64,000 nt of DNA from contig JAUEDM010000006.1 of NCBI GenBank assembly GCA_033439685.1, positions 1,364,001 through 1,428,000 of the forward strand. Reading direction: 5' to 3'. A model generated the notes under the pieces. The model saw nothing but the letters and a program-made list of their open reading frames with translations, was not told the origin of the DNA and did not search any database. Below, one piece after another: positions 55,128-64,000 of the stretch. Position 1 is the first letter of the stretch, and the number at the start of each line of letters is the position of its first letter. The stretch comes from Apodospora peruviana (lineage: Eukaryota; Ascomycota; Sordariomycetes; Sordariales; Lasiosphaeriaceae). The position numbers and the translations under genes were made by a program.

Positions 55128-56100
55128 ATGTCCAATTTCCAAGTCGAACATCGGATGATGAAGGGTTTATGGTACCTCGACACCGTCTTGGCGCCGCACC
55201 ACCTCGCCAAGCTCCCTCGTGATCATGTTCGAGTCTTGTTCTTGGTCATGTTTGCGATCGCGTCTGCTGCTGCTTACAGCACTGCTGTGACGACTCGCCT
55301 TCGTACGACGCTGTGGCTGGCATCTATGCCGGCGACAATGTCCCCAAAACCCTCTGGCAAGCGCTACAGCAACATCTCACCCAGATGCTAGCCCACCACC
55401 TGGTTATTCTCGCCTCCCGTATTGGGCTTGTGCTTCGCGGAGATTCGGAGCGTGAGGTCTTGTCTTCTCTAATGACGGGAATCATTAGCCGGGGGAACTT
55501 TGTTTGGGTTGCCCAACAACAATCGGTTCCGTCCTCATTCCTAACCCAAGACAATGCGATCTTGGAGACCAACACAGAGGGATTGTTCGTGCTGGACATT
55601 CCCGAGACCGCAGAGAGGGACCTAACAACCGGGTATCTCAGCAAAACGGAGCTGGACTCTTACCGCTCGCAACCTGTCACCCCACGAGGTCTACAAACCA
55701 TGCTAAATAGTCTAAAGCGGGTCACAAGGGCTGGCCGTTTGCATACTACGGATCTCGCGCCAAGATAGCATATGTTGCATTACCGGAGATGTTTGATGCG
55801 GACGACTTCGCGTACTCTTATGCCAACGGTTATCAAGACGGCTATCGTGGGCCTTTTGATCGACCAAACCACTCGTGGGAGTGCTTTACGAACTCCCAGT
55901 TGGCTGTCTCTCATGGATGGGACCTTGACCTGGGTGTGACTGCAACCTCACAAGACACCGTCCCCTCGGCTTTCGCGGCATCCGTGGTCGGGAGCAAGCA
56001 AAGCTTGTACGGGAAGTGGGTGGACAAGGAAGGTGGTCGCAGCCTACCGAGTAGACTGAAGGGTTATTTTGGTCCGGTCAAGAAGAAGCCTGTAGTTTAG
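55128..56100 (+). pseudogene. Hypothetical protein gene broken by frame changes
   Basis: Three coding-like blocks in one order but different frames: 55128-~55300 (LWYLDTVLAPHHLAKLPRDH), ~55300-55720 (VAGIYAGDNVPKTLWQALQQ, ILASRIGLVLRGDSEREV, LFVLDIPETAERDLTTGYLS) and ~55725-56100 (GWPFAYYGSRAKIAYVALPE, ANGYQDGYRGPF, GRSLPSRLKGYFGPVKKKP). No GT-AG pair of usual size joins the last two, since they abut. The Tyr/Gly-rich third block continues smoothly upstream of its first ATG (55789). I do not recognise the family. Either a decayed gene or one with single-base errors. Confidence 0.45.
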
Positions 56101-57218
56101 ATAGGTAGGTAGGGAATTATTTCGCAAGGTCCTCGGAACGAGTGTAAAACCGCTCCCTAAGAAGCCCGTTCGTTACCACCCCTATTCCTCCAAAACCAAT
56201 CGATTAAAGCTCTTCATTATTTTGATGAGAGTTTGAATCAAAGTTGCTATATCAAAACCAAACCACATATTCAAAATGAAATCCCATCCAGTCGTTGGTC
56301 ACCATTCAGCCTCTCTCGACGCACCCCCCCCCCCCCCTTTTACCACGTGCACCCAACCGGTCTGTGAAACACTGCCACATTTCATTAGTAGCAATATAAA
56401 ATAAAAGGCACGACCAACACCCAGCAGGCCGTAAATTCTTCAGAGAAACAAACACACATAAGAATAAAAAAGCCACCTACCTACACTTCCTCGCCGTCTA
56501 AACTTTCCGCAGCTGGCCAACCAACCGGCAACTATGTGCTGGGAGTTTGCCATAGCATACACATGCGGCCAAATCAAGAGCAACAAAATACAAAAATGTT
56601 GCCCCATGTACGCCATGTATGCGAACAAACTTGGCGGACTCGAGTGTAATAGCAGCTCTTTGGGCAAGAAAGGGTTAGTTCGGAGGCGAAATGTGAAGAG
56701 GCTACAGGCCCGGGCCGGTGCATGAAATGCCACCCTGGGGAAGATGAGGAGTAGAGACAAGATGTTACCCTGATATCTGTTGAATGAACGGGTGGTTGCC
56801 TGTGGTGGAATCGGAGTTGGGTTGTTCATATGTATACCTATACAACCGAGACGAGACAGCAAGTGTCTGTGGGGTCCTTACCTAATTACTATGTCAGACA
56901 AAGGTTCAGAGACGAATAACGATATAGCACGCCAGGCGATCAACGGCTCGGATATACAACAAATCCGTTTATATTACATGTCGATGATTTCCAAACTCTG
57001 TGTTGCTCAAAGTATGGACAATAACTCAATTCAATTCCTTTCCTCGCTGCACAGCCAGAACCCATAAAATGATCAACAGAACGATATCCAAGATTTCTCC
57101 TTACTCAACGGTCGTTAAACCTTTGTTTGGCCATCGTAGCCCAGAGCCGAGGCATGACGGCAGCTGCACACAGCCCTAAAAATAGCAATCATCGATCAGC
57201 CAAACATTCCTCATCTCA
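56101..57218. other. Intergenic region with C11 tract
   Basis: About 1.1 kb of convergent 3' flanks with a run of 11 or so C at about 56326-56337. No supported gene. Confidence 0.45.
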
Positions 57219-60200
57219 TCAATACACGACAGATTCAGACGACCCACCTAGTCCAAACGCCAAAAAATATCCGCCCTGTGTTTCCAAGAACGTTTCAAGC
57301 CAAGTCGTGGCAGAATTACGACGAAGCCACGGCCACGATCCACTCGGACCACTTCCCGCCGTCGCCGTAGCGACCTCACTCCCTGATGATGGCGAACAAG
57401 GCTCTTGTGTATCACCACTTCTGACATGCCTATCCTCGTGTTCGTGTTCTACCTCTGTGCCTGCTACAACAACATCCCTCTCCTGACTGATTCCCTGTAG
57501 CCCTCTTTCATGCTCCTGTTCCTCAAGTCTTTGTTGTTGTTGCTGCTGCTGCTCGATGTTCCTATCAATCAGCTGCAGCAGATACTCCTGATTTCCGAAA
57601 TTCAAGTGTTCGACCAGATCTCGAAATGAGACTGGGTCAGGTCTCTTGAATAAATCGTGTACCATGTCCATCGGGCCACCATTATACCGGGCGTAGTTCC
57701 GGTAGGCAAGCACTGTCCTCTCTGGAGGCCTTTCACCACCGTGGAACCCGTCAGAATTCCCACTCGTTGGCACTTTCATTTCGATATGACCATTTTTCAT
57801 AGCGGAGAACGACAATAAAGGGTTTGCGCCGTACTTCAGAAATATCTCAAAAGCCTTGCCCACCATAGCCCAGTCAATCATAGGGACAGTAATAGGACCG
57901 CGATCTCGTTCTATTTGATTCCGTTCGTCTTGTCGTTTCAATTCCAGAGCTATTAACAGCACATAGCTCTCCCAGAAGGTTAAGGCACCACCAACCCATA
58001 CTTGGGAATGTGTAATGTTTGCATGGATAACAGTCTGTGGCGAAAGTCCCCCCTCAAGTAGCACCTCCAGCATTTGAGTAGACCGCTTTGAGTCTGCCCA
58101 ATTTGTACAAAGCCGATGTTGCACAATGATGGCCAACACCGCAATCGCAAACTCGTTATTCTTTAGTAAAGCTTTGGGGTCGTGGCGGAGCTTCCAGGCG
58201 ACATATTCTTCCTGCCCAAATGCTGCCGAGATAAAGAATGGTGAAATAACGTGGAAATCATCAGCTCCGTTAACCTCCGAGACTGGGTCCTCAATGGTCG
58301 CCATTGCAGCCCGATTCGGCGTGTCAAGGATTCTGATCATCAGTCTATTGCGTGGAACTGGTGGCCATTGAAACCCCGATGCATGCTCTAAACAGTCTGA
58401 ACCTTCGAGTTGAGCCAAAACATCCTCGAGTGACTCCAGAAATCGATAGGGTGAGGTACTGTCGGCGTTATGGTAGGCTCGCATCATGATGACGCTCGAA
58501 AGGACCCGACTGCAACGATGCCGAGTCAGTCCGCCTTCTATGTGCGTGTTCGCTCGTATCTCCGCGACAAGAATCTGGGAGACTGCATTGACCGCGTCAA
58601 ATTCCTCCGATTCAAGAAGGCGAGACATTTCATCCTTGACCTTTTTGCTTTCGAGAAACTCGGGGATTGATCGATGAGTATGCTTGATAGAGTCACCGTA
58701 GTGGTCAATCACCTCGACGAGACCCCTTGTGTTGCCAGCGAGGGCCTTTAGAGCTTGGATCCTGCGCGCCTCTTTTCCACTTTCGGTCATGCTGGCCATA
58801 CCGATACCGCCGACGGGCTGGAATGTGGGTTCAAGAGCGAACTCCGAGTTCCTCATGTATTCTTCCAAAAAGAATGAGTATGCAAACAGTGATAAACGGA
58901 CAGGATTAGGGACGCCGGAGGTGAGTGCCTGGATCATCGCTAATGTCTTGAAGGCCGTGGTGCGAGCTTGCTTACTCAGCGTGTCAAGTAGATGCTGGAA
59001 GAGACCTTCCAACTCGTCTGGGAGGCTGTCTATCTCCTTCATGAGAACTGTGAGATCATGCGTCTCCTGCAACCGCTCACGGAGCGATCTAACCACTAGG
59101 GCAACCCAAAGGAAGATTCCACTAGCCTTGGTGAGGATAGCGTAGACCAGCTCCGAAACAACCTTGTTGAGATCTCTATGCGGGTCTACTTGCAACATGT
59201 GTTGAATATACCGTTCTATATCCCGGCTAGTGAGGTCCTGAAGACAGAGCCGCTTGTCGGATGATAACGAGTTGAGGAAAACGTTGTATTCCCTACTAGA
59301 AGCGCAAATTTTGACAGCATTGGGGGCAACTTTGGTCCATCCATGGAGCATGTCAACCATGGAGGTGTAGTCTTCTTGGCGGGCCTCTTGAAACTCATCA
59401 AGTCCATCGATGAAGAAACAGAAGCGATGCCTGTCATGTACGTTACCGTACTCAATCAGTCGGTGAAACGCCTGGCGAACATCATCGTCTCGAGTGAAAA
59501 GGTCACCAAAGACCAGCTGCGTGCCAGACATGGCAGAAACCATGTCCCATTGGTCCGGTAAGATCTCTGGGATGAGATCGGGGCAGTTTCGGAGCGCCTC
59601 GTGAAGGAGACATCGAAACATTCCGTTAAGGGACTTTTGTAGTTTGGATCCAGGCTTCCAAAAGAAGAACTTGGCAAACACAAGCTGCCTTGTTGTTCCT
59701 AGAAACAAACATTAACAATATGAAATTTGACGGATGATCAGTGTCACATACCTGCCCACTTCGTTAGCTCGGTCCGAGTGCGCGGGTGGTCGCAAAGAAA
59801 CTTCATTAGGGTTGACTTTCCTGATCCCGGCTTTCCGGAAATATGGAAGATGCCATTTCCGGATGACAGCCAATGCAAAAATGGGGTTCTAAGCGAATAG
59901 TCATGCTCAACGTCTCCTAGAAATCTGAAATTGGCAACTACGCAATCATTTTCATCGTTGCTGTTGACGAAATTAACGTTGGCGTTGTTGGTGTCGTCCT
60001 TGTTGGCATCCTCGTTGGCGTGTTCGTTGGTGTTGTCGCCGTTTGTGTGGACAGTATTATCCCGAAAACTCACTTCGTTGTGTTCTGATTCCATGTCATC
60101 GCCCTTATGAAATGGTTGGGACCCGGTTTCAGTGGACGATGTCTTCCCACCGTTATCATGAGAACTGGCTTTGTTGAGCAATGTCTTGTCACCGTCATGG

Positions 60201-60937
60201 TCGGGCGGGGTGGGCTCGTCGTGATAATTCGGATCGAAAATCCAATCGAATGTCAGAGGATGAGCTGACTCAACGTCTTCAAAACGCAAACGCATGTCCT
60301 CGAAAGCCAGTGCGCCGAGAATCTGCTCGCCTTTGGCCGCATCTGTTGCCACTCCCAGGAGCTCTCGCAGCATGTCTCGGAATTCGGGACTCATAGCAGT
60401 TACCATGACCCCTTGGCTCAGCTGGTTGACGTGTTGGTGAAGTATCCCCAGCCTCTTGCTGTCCCCTTTTATGCCTTGTTCCAGAGCCACCAACCTTTCT
60501 TTGGTGTCAGACCGTATGAGATAAGTGAGCTGCAACTCGAGCTGGCTGCGGCAATTCTGCAGTCGCTTGGCCAGCTCCTTTACTTCCCGCTCATTCCACA
60601 TGCATTTGATGGCGGACCAGACGGTCTGCCGCTTCGATCTCGGATTCTTGGACTTGGTTTGATCTAGCTGGCCAAGGATCTGGGCCGACAGGATACGACA
60701 TTCTGCGGCGAGCCGACCCAGAGCTTGCTCGTCATCGGTCAGCTCCCCAGTCCGGGGCGTGTCCAGCCTTAAAGTGAGTGTTTTCATTTCCGACACAACC
60801 AGCTCGACATTCTGGTTGTGCAGACTCGTGCCCAGTTCGGAGTGATGGATGTCGTTCGCGGCTTCGATGAGATTGGAGGTGAAGTCGATGAACTGGATAA
60901 TCGCCGCGGCGAGACCGACCGCCGACAGGGGGTCCAT
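57219..60937 (-). CDS. NACHT-type NLR (STAND NTPase) with fungal N-terminal helical domain, 1221 aa
   Basis: Exon 1 is 60937-59752, exon 2 is 59698-57219, intron GTATGT...CTAG (53 nt). MDPLSAVGLAAAIIQFIDF is the classic start of fungal STAND N-terminal domains, so this ATG is chosen over one 180 nt upstream. An Asn/Asp-rich linker (NGDNTNEHANEDANKDD) precedes the NACHT domain: P-loop ISGKPGSGKSTLM (~370), Walker B FCFFIDGLDEFQ (~490), sensor ICASSREYNVF and the winged helix DIERYIQHML. The C-terminal ~500 residues are helical without clear ankyrin, WD40 or TPR repeats. A Q7-8 run and a variable acidic tail end the protein. Role inferred: non-self recognition and cell-death control in the cytosol. 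Confidence 0.9.
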
Positions 60938-62118
60938 GTTGACGGGTTCTACCCTGGGCGATGAACAAGGAGATGAAGATGAAGATGAAGATGAAGGAGC
61001 TCTGGAATGAAATGGAAGTTCGGAAAGCAGGTTGGGCTTGGGAAAGACATGTTGGCGGCTGCTGGTCGGCTGGACCAATGGCGTTGCATTCACGTGTTGG
61101 ATGCATGCAGGCAGCAAGGGGCTGTGTCGCCTCGGGCAGGCACGATGGTAGGTACCTACCTAGGTACTTAGGTACCTCAGACTGAGGTATCAAACCAGGC
61201 AAGAGCAGTCAGTGAAATAAATGTCTGGTGGTTGATGAAGCAAGACGGCCATGGGGAAAGTGCGAGGCAAGCTTCAAGTTATATAAATTTCACGGGTATC
61301 CCGCTTGTTGGCAGATTCCTTTGCTAGAAAACTGCTTGTTGGTACCTAGATTTGATTGTCAACCACGGGAGTGAAAAGGAGCCTCTGAGTTTGTGCAGCA
61401 ATGACGCATTGGCATTGTCCAACTGAAGTTCATGGAGGATCTAGGAGAATACCGACGCAGCTGAAGTTAAATATAGCTCAGGACCCTCAACGGCAAAGGA
61501 TCATGAATCCCGGGAGCCAGATGTATTGCATGGAGTGTCTCTTCAACGTTACGGCCGGCTAACTGTCCATGTGCCCTTTTGATGGTATTGAGAGGAACTT
61601 TATTCGGTGTACGAACGCCCTTGTTAGTAGGTAGGTAGATGGACAGTCTCCTCTGTCCCCGAAAGAGAAGCCATTGCTCCCTTCCTCGTGGTTCGATATC
61701 TCCTATAAGCCACCAGTTGGTACTTTTGCTCTCGAATTCAAACCTACATCACTACCTAGTCAACTTGTCTTGCAATGCACCAACAAAATATCAATACTCC
61801 TCTGTTTTATCGGGCACGACGCCGCCTGGAAAAACAACCCACCAAATCAAATGAAGCGCCACCTGTAGAAAATTATAGGAATACGGGATCTACCACCCGT
61901 ACTTTGAGAGTGTGAAGTATAAATACCAAAAATCAAGACCAAAAAAGAAAACAGATTATCGGGTTGTTGTAGGAACCTCTCCCAGACGCCTAATCCGGTC
62001 CGTTAATCTCTGGGAGAAGCTGAGCAGTAAGTTGGGCGTCAACGGAACTAGCGTCGCCTCTGCTCAGTTTTGTAAGTCAACTTATCCCATTTCGTTCAGC
62101 AAATTTGTAGAAAATAGC
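60938..62118. other. Intergenic region with (GATGAA)n and ACCTAGGT motifs
   Basis: The minus-strand frame continues open upstream of the NLR ATG through a GATGAA repeat (about 60968-60997), which looks like leader. A dense palindromic cluster GGTAGGTACCTACCTAGGTA lies at 61148-61180. No gene supported between 61200 and 62100. Confidence 0.45.
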
Positions 62119-62952
62119 TTACTCTTCTTCATCTTCACCTTCCGATAGCGATGTTGACTGCTCAGCATGTCCAGCACTCGATTGCTGCTGCTGGGCTTGG
62201 TATTGCGAATAGTCGTGGTGGTTGAGGTGTTCCGGCTGAGGCGGCGGCGGAGCAACAGGCCCTTCACCACTCGCACCATTGGCCATTGTTGGAGTAGCCG
62301 CGATCTCCTTGGCTTTTCGTTTCCGGTTCGGCGCCGGGCCGGTGTACAGCGAGCAGGTGGACGTGTTGTCGAACCACTTGCAGTTGGAGCAGCTATTATG
62401 AAACCTCCCCAGCAGCTGGCGGCAGGACGGGAACGGGCCGAGCGCGTTCTTTGCCCGGCGATCGACGCAGCTGCTGCAGGCGAGCGGCGAGTCACTGCCC
62501 CGCGAGTGAATGAGTATCCCGTTGATGTAGCTGGGCCGCTGAGACGCAATGTGCCGGGCCGTGATCCACCCTTGCACGAAGTAGATGATCTCGCGGCTGG
62601 GCATCTGGAACACGGCGCGTTGGGATTCATGGATCAAAACGCTCTCGTCCAGGGCATCGCGGATGTGGACGCACACGACGGAGATGGCGCGGGCAGATTT
62701 GGCCGTGTTCCACTTCTTGACGAGCTCGTTCTGCTCGTAGTCGGCCTCGCGGACCGTCATGTTTGGCCGGCCTGGCGGACGACCCCGGCGCTTCTTGGGG
62801 AAGGCAGCAGGTAAGAGGTGGTCATAGGACTGCAGCGGCGGCTGGGCTGGTGACACACTTCCGGTAGTGTTCATCCGAACGGCCGTCCCCGTCGCCGGCG
62901 CCGGCGCGAGTGGTGATCCACCGGCTGGCGCAACGCCAGCTGCATCCGCCAT
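62119..62952 (-). CDS. DUF3716-family protein with AT-hook, 277 aa
   Basis: ATG 62952 (MADAAGVAPAGGSPLAPA); a GTG 30 nt upstream is open but unlikely. An AT-hook-like motif KKRRGRPPGRP is at about residues 52-62. The core domain has the DUF3716 pattern: Cys pairs in LACSSCVDRRAKNALGPFP, SCRQLLGRFHNSCSNCKW and STCSLYTG. A nuclear-type basic patch NRKRKAKE, a Pro/Gln-rich stretch and an acidic end EGEDEEE follow. Fungal DUF3716 proteins are often expanded and nuclear or unknown. DNA binding is suggested by the AT-hook. Function not established. Confidence 0.82.
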   Translation of the reverse strand: MADAAGVAPAGGSPLAPAPATGTAVRMNTTGSVSPAQPPLQSYDHLLPAAFPKKRRGRPPGRPNMTVREADYEQNELVKKWNTAKSARAISVVCVHIRDALDESVLIHESQRAVFQMPSREIIYFVQGWITARHIASQRPSYINGILIHSRGSDSPLACSSCVDRRAKNALGPFPSCRQLLGRFHNSCSNCKWFDNTSTCSLYTGPAPNRKRKAKEIAATPTMANGASGEGPVAPPPPQPEHLNHHDYSQYQAQQQQSSAGHAEQSTSLSEGEDEEE

Positions 62953-63519
62953 TGTTGTGTTCAAATTCAATTGCCCAGGCACACGCGAGGGTGAATCCCC
63001 ACCACTGCGGGTAGCGAGAGTGGTTTCGCGATATATGTCAAAGACCTGTCGTCTTATTGGAACTCTTCAGTGTGGGGAGCCGCCTACAAGAAAGGTGAGG
63101 ATGGCAGAGCAGTTGAGGCTTTATTTTGTACGAGGACGGCACGTCGTCTGGCTTCTGCATTTCCAGTCGGTTCGCATACTACCATGTGCACGGGCCAATC
63201 AACAGGGGCCTGCCGACTGCCTGCCACCTGTCATCCATCTGCCGTAAAACACGGCCGCCTGATCACTCAGCGGCGTCTACGTAATGTATTACAGGGGCCA
63301 CCCTTAACGATATGCAAGTACCTTAATGCAAGCCCACCGGCGGTCCGGGGTAATAAAGACATCCACTGTCCACGCCAACCGAAACATCGCAAAGCATCAT
63401 CTCGTCAGATTGTCCACTCGTTCCGCTTCTTCGCTCCCGCTGCCCCTTTGTGAGAGAGGCTTGCTGTTCGCTCCCGGCGAGGTCATCCATTTCTTTATCT
63501 CATCATCAACAAAACCAAC
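62953..63519. other. Divergent promoter region
   Basis: 567 bases between the DUF3716 gene (-) and the last gene (+). Pyrimidine-rich leader near 63430-63510. Nothing else. Confidence 0.5.
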
Positions 63520-64000
63520 ATGTCGAACCCAAACGCCCTCCTTTTGCTCGCCGACCACATCAAGCTCTCGCTCCTCGAGCGACAGCGAGCCAAGACGCTC
63601 AACCTCGGAAGCGACTCGCCAGACGGCCACCTCTCCCGATCGCTGGACCAATTCAGAGATGGACTCGAATCTCTTCAGAAGGAACAGACCCGGCTTGAAG
63701 AAAGCGGCGACGAGTCGTACGTTTTCATTCCTTCCTCTCTATCTCTCTCTCTTTTACGTCAACCTCCTTTCTCTAACCATCTCTCCGCAAATAGAAAAGC
63801 ATCCAACCTCGCCGACACCATTTCGTCTCTACAAAAGCAATACCACGATCTAACCTCCCAGTTCCACGGCTACGCGTCCCCGGCCACGGCATCAACCCTC
63901 TCATACCCCAACGATCCCTCGCTGGCAGCCGATTTCGCCCACGCGCAATCCTCCACCTCTGCTACTTCTCCTCGCACCAGTACCGACTTACCGGCCGTCC
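63520..64000 (+). CDS. Coiled-coil protein, 5' part; possible SNARE (syntaxin-8-like), truncated at the right edge
   Basis: Exon 1 is 63520-63716 and exon 2 starts at 63795 after a 78-nt GTACGT...ATAG intron and runs out of the window. The protein begins MSNPNALLLLADHIKLSLLE with RQRAKTLNL, SRSLDQFRDGLESLQKEQ and, after the intron, LADTISSLQKQYHDLTSQFH. Heptad-like Leu spacing suggests a helical bundle. The first residues resemble fungal syntaxin-8-type Qc-SNAREs, which act in endosome-vacuole fusion, but the diagnostic SNARE motif and tail anchor would lie outside the window. The name is therefore tentative. Confidence 0.6.
   Translation, partial: MSNPNALLLLADHIKLSLLERQRAKTLNLGSDSPDGHLSRSLDQFRDGLESLQKEQTRLEESGDESYVFIPSSLSLSLLRQPPFSNHLSANRKASNLADTISSLQKQYHDLTSQFHGYASPATASTLSYPNDPSLAADFAHAQSSTSATSPRTSTDLPAV

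Noticed and set aside
55128..56100. Interpreting the broken gene at 55.1-56.1 kb as a normal multi-exon gene
   Set aside because: The second and third blocks abut and overlap, leaving no room for a GT-AG intron of normal size.
62119..62982. GTG upstream start for the DUF3716 protein
   Set aside because: Non-ATG starts are rare in fungi and a good ATG lies 30 nt downstream.
1..64000. CRISPR arrays, bacterial operons, riboswitches
   Set aside because: DNA is clearly fungal nuclear; no direct-repeat/spacer arrays or Shine-Dalgarno-led gene strings were seen.

Overview
The window is nuclear DNA from a filamentous ascomycete (Pezizomycotina). Short GT-AG introns (about 42-93 nt) interrupt most genes, and genes are spaced on both strands without operons. 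The protein families are typical of this group: AA9 polysaccharide monooxygenases, a LaeA-like methyltransferase, fungal STAND/NACHT proteins, AcuF-type C2H2 proteins, DUF3632, DUF3716 and a Fot1/pogo transposon. The AA9 genes and general style suggest a plant-biomass Sordariomycete. That placement is an inference from family content; no marker gene is present.

Layout. 0-2 kb: 3' end of an ankyrin-repeat (probably NACHT) gene. 4.5-13.6 kb: a flavoprotein hydroxylase, a small Tudor-type protein, and two AA9 LPMOs on either side of a LaeA-like methyltransferase. 13.9-16.6 kb: a Fig1-like membrane protein with a Fot1-type DNA transposon inserted upstream of its start. The transposon has 50-bp inverted repeats and an internal deletion in the transposase. 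16.8-21 kb: two decayed genes, one CorA-like Mg transporter and one unknown. 21-29.5 kb: a DUF84 NTPase, a P450, two intron-containing tRNA-His genes, a HeLo/kinase remnant, a hypothetical protein, and a small protein with Cys-Cys-Phe repeats. 30.5-41.4 kb: a frameshifted BTB gene, a RING E3 ligase, a C2H2/TFIIB-cyclin fusion with in-frame stops in its tail, and a STAND-type DUF7580 protein. 42.6-48.8 kb: an ABA3-type sesquiterpene synthase, a P450 and a carboxylesterase, which together look like a small terpenoid cluster. 49-64 kb: hypothetical proteins, a DUF3632 protein, a broken gene, a NACHT-type NLR, a DUF3716 AT-hook protein, and the start of a coiled-coil, possibly SNARE, gene.

Three themes stand out. 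First, the terpenoid trio at 42.6-48.8 kb resembles the core of the fungal abscisic-acid pathway. Second, self/non-self-type genes (NACHT, ankyrin, HeLo-kinase, DUF7580, AcuF C2H2, BTB) are unusually dense. Third, several genes carry in-frame TGA codons followed by clearly continuing coding sequence, and others are broken at short homopolymers. This suggests either active decay (C-to-T mutation) or base-level errors.

Exon boundaries were inferred by eye from splice consensus, reading frame and remembered family conservation. No alignment or database search was run.
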